From the NCBI GenBank assembly GCA_028716025.1, contig JAQUQP010000060.1:1-10327 (forward strand): a stretch of 10,327 bases of DNA, written 5' to 3'. This DNA is from a bacterium (lineage in GTDB: Bacteria > UBA6262). A program made the position numbers and the translations under genes. The notes beneath the pieces are model-generated. The model was not told the DNA's origin. It was given only the letters and a program-made list of their open reading frames with translations, and did no database searches. Numbering within the stretch: position 1 is the first letter of the stretch; each line of letters begins with the position of its first letter. Shown here one piece after another: positions 1-8,655 of the stretch.

Positions 1-1092
1 ATTATGATCAAATGCGCAAAAATGCGTCATCTGGAAATCAACCCATACGCCATCGCTGGATACAGTGCTCATAGCGCCGGTATCTTCCCATTTGTGGGTA
101 TCAGGATTGTAGTAACCGATGGGGATAGATGTTCCAGGGGCAAATCCTAAGGAGTTGGCAAAACGTCCGATCACTGGTTGGGTAAATTTTATTCTATCTG
201 GCAATACTTTAAAGGCATAGGTAAATATCGTGGTGCGCGGCAAGGGAGACAGTAGTTCGCGGTCTTTCTCATACATGGTGGCCTGGACATTGATGCTGCT
301 GACACCCTCAGGTAAGCAATTGGGCGGGAAAGTCAGTTGTAAGGTCCCGGCAGCGTTGCTGTGAGTGCCTCCGGCATTGGTGATAGTTGTCACTGCCGGA
401 TCAAGACGTTTTACATATATGACATCAACAGTTGTATTGCGTGTTGAAACTACGCGGATGGTGCGTTCTGAGGTTATGTACCCTTCTTTGGATATCAGAA
501 TGGTATATTGTCCGCTGCCAGGTGTAGGAAAGCGGAACTTGCCTGCGGCATCGGTTAGGAGTACTCCCTGGACCCCGGGGATGGTCAATCGTGCTTCAGA
601 TACTGCCAACTCGGTATCTGAGTCTATGACTTGCCCATGGATAAAGCCGGATTGCGGGGTGACTACCGGCGGTTCGGGAGGCGGTGGTGTTCTTTTAATG
701 ATGAAGGTTACTGGTTCGGATTTGGCTATCTGGTGTTTGCCTTTCTTATCTTTGTAGGCAAAGGCTTTGATTACATGCGATCCTTCGGTAGAGGAGGAAA
801 TGTTAATAGTGAAATTTGCACTGCCGTCTTTGTCCCGTTTGGACACATAGTATGAGGCTACCTTCTTATTATCTATCTTGAGCACTATTAACTGGGTCTT
901 GTTATATAGATGTTTGTGTTTGCAGCGGTATGGGCCAAAAACTACTGTGACAGCTAAAGTGTTTTGATCAGTAGTAAAATTATTGACCGGCTGGGTAATG
1001 TCCACAAAAGGAGCAGGTTTGCAGGCATAGGCGTAAGAGCCAAGGCTCAGCAGGATAACGACCAACAAAAAGAATTTACCAAGCTTGGACAT
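1..1092 (-). CDS. Exported multidomain protein, C-terminus cut off by window edge
   Basis: The frame is open from an ATG at 1092 to the left edge (364 codons, no stop), with AAAGGAG a few bases upstream. Residues 1-23 form a signal peptide (basic start, long hydrophobic core, AYA before Cys24), so the product is exported. Cys24 does not fit a good lipobox. Residues 28-133 look like an Ig-type beta-sandwich ending in a proline-rich linker (135-145). Residues 149-228 match the carboxypeptidase regulatory-like fold (GxVxD start, TDAAGKFRF, then YTILISKEGY). Residues 237-364 resemble the ZU5-like region often found before RHS or other repeat regions in large surface proteins: a GGT start, a FPPNCLPEG loop, and W335 to MTHFCAF at the end. 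No catalytic motif is visible. Domain names are family-level recognition; a surface or adhesion role is inference. It is transcribed away from dnaE from its own promoter. Confidence 0.8.
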   Translation of the reverse strand, partial: MSKLGKFFLLVVILLSLGSYAYACKPAPFVDITQPVNNFTTDQNTLAVTVVFGPYRCKHKHLYNKTQLIVLKIDNKKVASYYVSKRDKDGSANFTINISSSTEGSHVIKAFAYKDKKGKHQIAKSEPVTFIIKRTPPPPEPPVVTPQSGFIHGQVIDSDTELAVSEARLTIPGVQGVLLTDAAGKFRFPTPGSGQYTILISKEGYITSERTIRVVSTRNTTVDVIYVKRLDPAVTTITNAGGTHSNAAGTLQLTFPPNCLPEGVSSINVQATMYEKDRELLSPLPRTTIFTYAFKVLPDRIKFTQPVIGRFANSLGFAPGTSIPIGYYNPDTHKWEDTGAMSTVSSDGVWVDFQMTHFCAFDHN

Positions 1093-1117
1093 AAGGTACT
1101 CCTTTATGAAAAGGGAT

Positions 1118-1141
1118 AAAAAAAACCAAACATACTTTTGG
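1118..1141 (-). terminator. Terminator-like hairpin in the leader of the exported protein gene
   Basis: Read on the minus strand, CCAAA, a six-base loop and TTTGG are followed at once by eight T residues. The stem is only 5 bp and so is weak. It ends about 25 bases before the ATG at 1092, after any visible promoter for that gene. It could be a leaky terminator for dnaE read-through, an attenuator for the exported protein gene, or a chance T-tract. Confidence 0.35.
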
Positions 1142-1207
1142 GTATGATTGGATTGCGGTTTTAAAATTATTTCTGGTCTTAACGCTCAATGCTGGACTCA
1201 TAGAAAA

Positions 1208-1230
1208 TATGTTCTTCTCTCTCGAACATA
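1208..1230. repeat. Perfect 7-bp inverted repeat upstream of the exported protein gene
   Basis: TATGTTC and GAACATA are separated by nine bases of pyrimidine/purine-rich sequence. It lies between dnaE and the exported protein gene, just downstream of either candidate -10 box. It could be a regulator's operator or a leader hairpin. A TATTTTC tract follows on the minus strand, so it could also be a weak dnaE terminator. The arm order and spacing do not match the Gram-positive (GAAC-N4-GTTC) or alphaproteobacterial (GTTC-N7-GTTC) LexA boxes. Confidence 0.5.
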
Positions 1231-1260
1231 CATTTTATCCTTCCAGCAACTTCTATTTAA

Positions 1261-1289
1261 AAATTAACACGAGAATCACATATTGTCAA
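1261..1289 (-). promoter_or_regulatory. Candidate sigma70-type promoter overlapping the dnaE stop codon
   Basis: A perfect -35 box TTGACA (1289-1284) contains the dnaE TGA stop. After a 17-base spacer comes a poor -10 box TAATTT (1266-1261, 3 of 6 matches). A competing -10 is TAAAAT at 1237-1232, with a weak -35 TTAAAT 17 bases upstream. Either would give a long leader (about 130-160 bases) for the exported protein gene. The evidence is motif matching only. Confidence 0.45.
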
Positions 1290-4200
1290 GATTTAAATTG
1301 CACGCTACCTTTGCCGAGCAAGCCCTCAATTTCCTGCTGGAAGGCCAAGGTAGCTACAACCCGTACATTGCTATCCGGTGATACTACCACTTCACCGGCA
1401 TGTGGAGTCTGTAAATGCAGATATACCGGGCACATACCCGGGTATTTGGCCATGGTCGCTTTCAGCTTGTCCAGGTAATCTTTCTCCATACCCACTGTCT
1501 TGATGTGTATTTGGATGGATTGGGTCAACCGTTCCCGGGCTTGTTCCAGGGGTATTATCCGGTCCAGTATCACCTGGGTTTCAGCGCGCCTTTTATCCAG
1601 CTGGCCACAGACGATCACTGTCTGGTCGGTTTTGACCAGGCTATTGATACTTGGATTATTATAATTATCAGGAAAGACCACAACCGGGATCTCGCCTTTC
1701 AGGTCTTCCAGCACAAAGACCGCCATTTTCTCATTCTTTTTGGTAAAAAGCATTTTAACTTTTTTAATAATGCCTCCAACCCTGATCGGTTGCTTTTCTG
1801 GTATATTGACAACTTCCTGCAGATTTGTTGTAGTATAAGTCTGTAATTCGTCGGCAAAACGGGCTAGCGGATGGCCGGTCATATAAAAACCAAGAACCTC
1901 CCGTTCTCCTTCCAGTAATTTGTTCTCATGCCATTCTTTATGGTGGATTTTTCCCGCCTCTGGGCGAGGCTCTTCCACCGGAAGATCATCCAGGAATGAG
2001 GTTTGTCCGCTAATGATATCCTGTTGGAGTACAGCGGCTTTTTGTATTACCCTTTCCAGGGTATCGAACATTTCCATTCTGGTGGCCCCCAGTTGGTCCA
2101 GGGCTCCGCATTTGATCAGGCTCTCCACCACTCTTTTATTGACCGCGTGCAGGTCCACTTTTTTACAAAAATCATAAAAACTGGTAAAAAGGCCTTCTTT
2201 TTGCCTGGCTAAAACCATCGAATCGATAGCTCCCTCGCCGATATTTTTCACCGCGGCCAGACCAAACCGGATACTATTCCCTTCCACTTTAAAATTCGCG
2301 AAACTGAAATTCACATGCGGGGGGCCGATACTGATCCCCATGTCTTTGGCTTCATCTATATATAGCACTATATCATCCTGGTTGCCTATTTCACTGGTCA
2401 GTAAAGCGCTCATGAATTCCAGGGGATAATGCGCTTTTAAATAAGCAGTTTGATATGCCAGATACGCGTAAGCAGCGGCATGAGATTTATTAAATCCATA
2501 GCCACCGAATTTATCCATCAAATCGTATAATTTTGTCGCCTTTTCCGCTTTTACTTTATTTTTGGCCGCACCTTCCAGGAATATCTTACGTTGTTTTTCC
2601 AGTTCCTCGGCTTTTTTCTTCCCCATTGCCCGGCGTAAAATATCCGCTTGCCCCGCGGTAAACCCGGCTACCGCCATGGCTATCTGCATCACTTGTTCCT
2701 GGTAAACAATGACACCATATGTTTCCTTCAAGATCGGCTCTAATATGGGCAGATCGTACTTTACCGGGACCTTCCCATGTTTGCGGCCGACAAAATCATC
2801 CAGCATACCGCTGCCCATAGGTCCCGGCCGGTACAACGCGATAAGCGCGATAATATCGTCCATACAAGTTGGCTGTATTTTGCGCACCAGGTCCCGCATA
2901 CCGCTTGAATCCAATTGGAAGATACCCAAAGTCTGCCCGCGGCTGAGCAATTCATAAGTTGGCTTGTCATCCAGAGGTATTTTACTGATATCGATCTTGA
3001 TCTGGCGGTCAACTGCCAGTGTTTTGCACGCTGAATCGATGACGGTGAGTGTTCTCAAACCCAGGAAATCAACTTTCAGCAAACCCATTACATCGGCCAG
3101 GGTTTTGCCGTCATATTGGGTAGTTATCTGGCCTTTCGAATTCTTACAGAGAGGAACATAATTGGTCAGTTCCTCTTTGGTGATCACGATCCCGGCCGCG
3201 TGCTTGGACGAATGCCGGGTCAAGCCCTCTAAAGTATACGCCACCTGGAATAACTGCTTCAGCTCAGGACTGGCATTCATATTTTTCTTAAGGTCCGCGT
3301 TTTGATTGGCTGCTTCAGCCAGGGTCATACCCGGATCATTGGGAATTAATTTAGCCAGGCGGTCAGCTTCATCCAAAGGGATATTCACTACCCTGGCTAC
3401 ATCCCGCACCACCAGCTTCGCGCCCAGCGTGCCAAAAGTGATGATCTGGGCCACATTCTTTTCACCGTATTTATTCCGGACATAATTAATGACTTCTTCC
3501 CGGCCGTCATCACTGAAATCTATATCCAGATCCGGCATACTGATACGATCCGGATTCAGGAACCTTTCAAACAGCAGGCCATACCGCAACGGGTCAATAT
3601 CAGTTATCGCCAGGCTGTACGCGACTAAACTGCCGGCACCGCTTCCCCGGCCCGGGCCTACCGGAATATCGTGTGTTTTGGCATAATGGATAAAATCCCA
3701 GACGATCAGGAAATAGGCTGAATAGCCCATTTTCTTGATAACACTGAGCTCATAATCTATTCTTTTTTCGATCTCCGGGGTTACTTTCTCATAACGCTTT
3801 TTCAAGCCATCTTTGCATAATTTTTCCAGGTATGTATCCAGGTCATGACCATTGGGCACGGCGAATGCCGGCAAGGACACCTGGGAAAAGTTCAGTTCCA
3901 GGTGGCATTGATCCGCTATCACAACGGTATTGGCGCAGGTTTGCGGCACTTCGGCAAACAGTTTTTCCATTTCCTGCGGTGATTTAAAATAGAACTCGTT
4001 GGTAGAAAGACGCATCCGGTCTTCATCGGTGATCCTTTTGCCGGTACCGATGCACATCAATACTTCATGGGCAAACGAGTCTTCTTTACGCAGGTAATGT
4101 ATATCATTGCTGGCGACCAAACCGACATTTTCACGCTTAGCCAGGGCGACTAATTCTTTACCTACCTTATGTTCTTCTTCCAGACCGTGATCCATTATTT

Positions 4201-4732
4201 CCAGGTAGAAATTCCCTTCACCGAATATCTGTTTATATTCAAACAAAGCCATCCTGGCTTGTTCCTGGTTATCCTGCAATAAACTGTTAGATATCTCTCC
4301 TTTCAAGCAGCCGCTCAAGGCGATCAGTCCTTTGCTGTATTTGGCCAAAACTTCCTTATCTATGCGCGGGCGGTAATAGAAACCCTCTAAAAAGGAAATA
4401 GTGCTTAATTGCAGGAGATTCTTGTATCCTTGAAGATCTTTAGCCAGAAGGGTTAAATGAAAAGCCGCTTCACCGATACCATTGGTGCTGCTGCGGTCAA
4501 AGCGGGACTTAGGAGCAATATACATTTCACTGCCAATGATCGGCTTGATACCATTCTTCATCGCTTCTTTATAAAACAGCACTGCCCCAAAAAGGTTCCC
4601 ATGGTCAGTAATAGCTACTGCCGGCAGGTTCATAGTGCCGGCAGTCTTGACTAGCTTCTCTATGCTGATGGCCCCATCCAGGAGGCTATATTCCGTATGA
4701 TTGTGCAAATGGACAAAATTAGCTTTTTTCAT
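1286..4732 (-). CDS. dnaE: DNA polymerase III subunit alpha (DnaE type)
   Basis: This is the replicative polymerase that extends both strands at the fork, 1148 residues and full length for a DnaE1. The N-terminal PHP domain starts at FVHLHNHTEYSLLDG. All nine usual PHP metal ligands appear present: H10, H12, D19, H44, E69, H92, C142, D210, H212. The palm carries GPGRGSGAGS (359-368), PDLDIDF (400-406) with catalytic D401 and D403, and the third aspartate D555 in LLKVDFLGLR. The fingers and GFNKSHAAAYA follow near 746-756, and a helix-hairpin-helix region lies around 822-837. A likely beta-clamp motif is QTSFLDDL (910-917). An OB fold spans about 982-1060. The start at 4732 is fixed by the conserved N-terminus, as the next Met is residue 34. 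There is no Shine-Dalgarno sequence, and the promoter implies a leaderless mRNA. The gene stands alone between its promoter and that of the exported protein gene. Confidence 0.98.
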   Translation of the reverse strand: MKKANFVHLHNHTEYSLLDGAISIEKLVKTAGTMNLPAVAITDHGNLFGAVLFYKEAMKNGIKPIIGSEMYIAPKSRFDRSSTNGIGEAAFHLTLLAKDLQGYKNLLQLSTISFLEGFYYRPRIDKEVLAKYSKGLIALSGCLKGEISNSLLQDNQEQARMALFEYKQIFGEGNFYLEIMDHGLEEEHKVGKELVALAKRENVGLVASNDIHYLRKEDSFAHEVLMCIGTGKRITDEDRMRLSTNEFYFKSPQEMEKLFAEVPQTCANTVVIADQCHLELNFSQVSLPAFAVPNGHDLDTYLEKLCKDGLKKRYEKVTPEIEKRIDYELSVIKKMGYSAYFLIVWDFIHYAKTHDIPVGPGRGSGAGSLVAYSLAITDIDPLRYGLLFERFLNPDRISMPDLDIDFSDDGREEVINYVRNKYGEKNVAQIITFGTLGAKLVVRDVARVVNIPLDEADRLAKLIPNDPGMTLAEAANQNADLKKNMNASPELKQLFQVAYTLEGLTRHSSKHAAGIVITKEELTNYVPLCKNSKGQITTQYDGKTLADVMGLLKVDFLGLRTLTVIDSACKTLAVDRQIKIDISKIPLDDKPTYELLSRGQTLGIFQLDSSGMRDLVRKIQPTCMDDIIALIALYRPGPMGSGMLDDFVGRKHGKVPVKYDLPILEPILKETYGVIVYQEQVMQIAMAVAGFTAGQADILRRAMGKKKAEELEKQRKIFLEGAAKNKVKAEKATKLYDLMDKFGGYGFNKSHAAAYAYLAYQTAYLKAHYPLEFMSALLTSEIGNQDDIVLYIDEAKDMGISIGPPHVNFSFANFKVEGNSIRFGLAAVKNIGEGAIDSMVLARQKEGLFTSFYDFCKKVDLHAVNKRVVESLIKCGALDQLGATRMEMFDTLERVIQKAAVLQQDIISGQTSFLDDLPVEEPRPEAGKIHHKEWHENKLLEGEREVLGFYMTGHPLARFADELQTYTTTNLQEVVNIPEKQPIRVGGIIKKVKMLFTKKNEKMAVFVLEDLKGEIPVVVFPDNYNNPSINSLVKTDQTVIVCGQLDKRRAETQVILDRIIPLEQARERLTQSIQIHIKTVGMEKDYLDKLKATMAKYPGMCPVYLHLQTPHAGEVVVSPDSNVRVVATLAFQQEIEGLLGKGSVQFKS

Positions 4733-4738
4733 TCTATG

Positions 4739-4767
4739 ATTTTAAGTCTCTTTGAGGTTTTTGTCAA
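4739..4767 (-). promoter_or_regulatory. Sigma70-type promoter of dnaE, predicted leaderless
   Basis: Perfect -35 TTGACA (4767-4762), 17-base spacer and -10 TAAAAT (4744-4739, 5 of 6). Only six bases (CATAGA) separate the -10 box from the dnaE ATG at 4732, so the usual start point, about seven bases after the -10, falls on the A of ATG. No purine-rich ribosome site lies in between. The -35 box begins two bases after the T-tract of the groEL terminator. Confidence 0.8.
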
Positions 4768-4769
4768 TT

Positions 4770-4804
4770 AAAAAAACCCCTGTGCGTTTCCACACAGGGG
4801 TTTT
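4770..4804 (-). terminator. Intrinsic terminator of the groES-groEL operon
   Basis: A 12-bp stem (AAAACCCCTGTG pairing with CACAGGGGTTTT), with an 8-base loop, is followed on the minus strand by seven T residues (4776-4770). It lies about 50 bases after the groEL stop and just before the dnaE promoter. The plus-strand side has only four T residues, so minus-strand termination is the main reading. Confidence 0.92.
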
Positions 4805-4853
4805 CGTATTTTCATCCAGCTTCCAGCTTCTAGCCTTCAACAGTTTTTATTAT

Positions 4854-6774
<1,921 letters not shown>

Positions 6775-6824
6775 AATGTCTCCTCCTTTCCTTTTATTAT
6801 GTATAACCCATATAAAAGCAGAAA

Positions 6825-6852
6825 CTTACAATTATATAAGTGCAATTGTAAG
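6825..6852. repeat. Perfect 9-bp palindrome directly next to CIRCE
   Basis: CTTACAATT and AATTGTAAG are separated by ten bases. The element touches the CIRCE operator with no gap. It contains TATAAT on the minus strand (6836-6831), a possible second -10 box with only a weak -35 (GTGCTA at 17-base spacing, inside CIRCE). It lies in the 5' leader of groES, about 50 bases before the start codon. It could be a second operator or an mRNA hairpin. I do not recognise it as a named element. Confidence 0.75.
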
Positions 6853-6879
6853 TTAGCACTCTTAATGTGTGACTGCTAA
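6853..6879. promoter_or_regulatory. CIRCE operator (HrcA binding site) of groESL
   Basis: The consensus is TTAGCACTC-N9-GAGTGCTAA. Here one arm is perfect and the other, GACTGCTAA on the plus strand, differs at one base, with the exact nine-base spacer. It follows directly after the -10 box of the groES promoter, the classic position where HrcA blocks transcription. Confidence 0.96.
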
Positions 6880-6908
6880 TATATATCAAAAACTACTTTT
6901 TTTGTCAA
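6880..6908 (-). promoter_or_regulatory. Sigma70-type promoter of groES-groEL
   Basis: Perfect -35 TTGACA (6908-6903), 17-base spacer and -10 TATATA (6885-6880, 4 of 6). A 19-base spacing gives TATATT. The expected start point, near 6873, falls inside CIRCE and gives a leader of about 100 bases. The -35 lies ten bases after the stop of the upstream binding-protein gene. I see no terminator between them, so some read-through from that operon is possible. Confidence 0.8.
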
Positions 6909-6918
6909 GAACTTTTTT

Positions 6919-7899
6919 TTACTCTACGACTTCGGCTGCTGTTTTAATAACATTAGCCGGTATTTCCAGCCCGATGACTCGCGCGGTATTCAAGTTGATG
7001 ACCAGGCGATATTCAGAATTAGTGATCACCGGTATTGTCGCCGGGTCACTGCCCTTGAGAATGTCCACAGCTTGGGAAACTGTGATCGCGGCGCCGGTCT
7101 TAAAATCAAAGCCTAGTGAGCACAAAGCTCCTTTTTTAATTAAACTGTTCAAGGAAGCGTACGTCGGGATCTTATGGACATTGGCCACAGCGATGATTCC
7201 CTCGCCAAAAGCTGATACCTTCGCGTCAGCCAAGGTGACCAGTACGTCAACTTTACCTATTATAGGTTTTGCCGCATCAGCTAAAGAATCTATGGAATTT
7301 GCGGATGGGGGGATCTTGAATTCTATCGCCTTCATTTTTATCCTGGCCATCGCTTCCTTCCAGGCTTGGACCTGGCTGACCGGAGAAGGATCTTCGGCAT
7401 TATATAAGAATCCGATCTTTTTTGAACCGGGTATTACATAAAGCAGAGCGCTTAATTGCCGGTCAGCGGAAACTGCGCAATGACTGCCGGTAAAATTCGT
7501 GTTTGGGCGAACCAAACTTTCGACCAAGCTCGCCCCTACTGGATCAGCCACAGCGGTGAAAATTACCGGCTTTTTAAAACCAGCTTCCTTTACCGCCAGG
7601 CAGTTTGGGGTTCCGGCACTAAAGACCAGGTCAATATCCTGTTCCATTTTCTTCAACTGGCTCAAGAATAATTCTTTTGAACCTTGGGTATCTAAAACCA
7701 AAAACTCCACGTTCAGGCCGGCCTTCCCTGCTTCCTTGGCTAATCCTTCCTGAAATGTATTTCTACAAATAGAATATTCAGGATTATCATAATAAACCGC
7801 TAACAATACTTTTTTGGCAGTATCCGCCTGTAGGATAAAAGGGATGAACAGAACTATGACCGCGAATAACATCATCAACATCGTTCTTGGTATCTTCAT
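6919..7899 (-). CDS. ABC transporter substrate-binding protein, TrpX-like family
   Basis: 326 residues. A signal peptide covers residues 1-25 (KIPR start, long hydrophobic core, ending LQA before DTAKK), so the protein is exported. The rest matches the ABC_sub_bind (PF04392, TrpX-like) pattern: KKVLLAVYYDNP opening, DLVFSAGTPNCLAVKEA, PVIFTAVADPVGASLVES, KKIGFLYNAEDPSPV, DVLVTLADAKVSAF, IPTYASLNSLIKKGALCSLGFDF and a short C-terminal domain with EYRLVINLNTA. Family members are thought to bind aromatic amino acids or similar small ligands; the ligand here cannot be read from sequence. The ATG at 7899 follows AAGGAG. It starts 15 bases after the preceding membrane-protein gene and is the last gene of that operon. 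The usual permease and ATPase genes do not follow, because groES comes next under its own promoter. Confidence 0.9.
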   Translation of the reverse strand: MKIPRTMLMMLFAVIVLFIPFILQADTAKKVLLAVYYDNPEYSICRNTFQEGLAKEAGKAGLNVEFLVLDTQGSKELFLSQLKKMEQDIDLVFSAGTPNCLAVKEAGFKKPVIFTAVADPVGASLVESLVRPNTNFTGSHCAVSADRQLSALLYVIPGSKKIGFLYNAEDPSPVSQVQAWKEAMARIKMKAIEFKIPPSANSIDSLADAAKPIIGKVDVLVTLADAKVSAFGEGIIAVANVHKIPTYASLNSLIKKGALCSLGFDFKTGAAITVSQAVDILKGSDPATIPVITNSEYRLVINLNTARVIGLEIPANVIKTAAEVVE

Positions 7900-7914
7900 A
7901 ATCCACTCCTTTTT

Positions 7915-8655
7915 TTAAAGAAATAGCCCGATAACAAACCAGATCACCAATAAAACTAAACCAAAAAAACTCAGACTGAAAAGACCGGAAGAGACCGGAT
8001 TCCCTTTTTTCAGGATCTCAATATCCTCTACATATATTATCTCGCAAGCCCCTGGTCCGGTATCGGTCCGGACCGTACTGGTCTGCCATTTATATAAAGA
8101 TGGTTTGTCAATATCAGCCTGACCGGTATTTTTAGCCACAACATCGACCAGCTTTCCCTTGATCTTTACCTGGTCACCCACGTTCAGGGAATTCATTTTA
8201 CGCTCGATAGTCGGATCATTAATAATAAGATGTTCATTGGCGATCTCGCTGGGATTGACTTCCAGGCCGGTTTCATACTGCCAATAGGTGAACCGCCCAT
8301 CCTGCCAAAACCGTAATTTCCTGCTTTGGTAAACTTTTGTGGCCAGGTTACTGCCCCATACCAGGCTCACATCCATGGGAAACACCGATGCGTACTTATA
8401 AATACTGAAACGTTTATAATTCAGCTTATGTACAAGCAGAGCATTGACCGTATAATCAAAAAGCGGCGTTAACTCATAATTATAGCCGTCTTTGACAAAA
8501 GTAACAGGCTTAGTATCTGTCGTCGGTTTCTGCAAGGGAGCTTGCAGTGCCGCTGGTACAATTTCAGTAATACCGCGATAATCATTGCGGGTAAAAAAAG
8601 TGATCCCGTATGTCAACAACAAGATAATGAACAAATAAGCTTTGTACTTACTCAT
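7915..8655 (-). CDS. Membrane-anchored protein with OB-like segment, uncharacterised
   Basis: 246 residues from the ATG at 8655. A GTG at 8700 would add 15 residues but overlaps the upstream gene by 53 bases. The ATG overlaps that gene by only eight bases (ATGAGTAA) and follows AGGAGG, though just three bases away. A helix at 5-21 and a C-terminal helix at about 224-246 frame a soluble middle part, probably outside the cytoplasm. That part holds FDYTVNALLV (66-75), DVSLVWGSNL (95-104), NEHLIIND (140-147), then GDQVKIKGKLVDV (160-172) and STVRTDTGPGACEIIYVEDIEIL (193-215), which reads like an OB-type beta barrel. I recall the RTDTGxGACE signature from unnamed conserved bacterial proteins; no function is known to me. 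Coupling to the peptidase gene suggests the two proteins act together. Confidence 0.75.
   Translation of the reverse strand: MSKYKAYLFIILLLTYGITFFTRNDYRGITEIVPAALQAPLQKPTTDTKPVTFVKDGYNYELTPLFDYTVNALLVHKLNYKRFSIYKYASVFPMDVSLVWGSNLATKVYQSRKLRFWQDGRFTYWQYETGLEVNPSEIANEHLIINDPTIERKMNSLNVGDQVKIKGKLVDVVAKNTGQADIDKPSLYKWQTSTVRTDTGPGACEIIYVEDIEILKKGNPVSSGLFSLSFFGLVLLVIWFVIGLFL

Noticed and set aside
365..757. Plus-strand open frame of 130 codons near the left end
   Set aside because: The minus strand holds an uninterrupted 364-codon frame with signal peptide, ribosome site and recognisable domains. The plus frame is its shadow.
1208..1230. LexA/SOS box reading of the GTTC...GAAC repeat
   Set aside because: Arm order and nine-base spacer do not fit the known GAAC-N4-GTTC or GTTC-N7-GTTC boxes, and the neighbouring gene is not a DNA repair gene.
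4813..4833. CCAGCTT short direct repeat after groEL
   Set aside because: Only two tandem near-copies of a 7-base unit in a short 3' untranslated stretch, with no supporting context.
6900..6925. Terminator after the substrate-binding protein gene
   Set aside because: There are A/T runs but no stem that could form a hairpin; the stretch is better explained as the groES -35 region.
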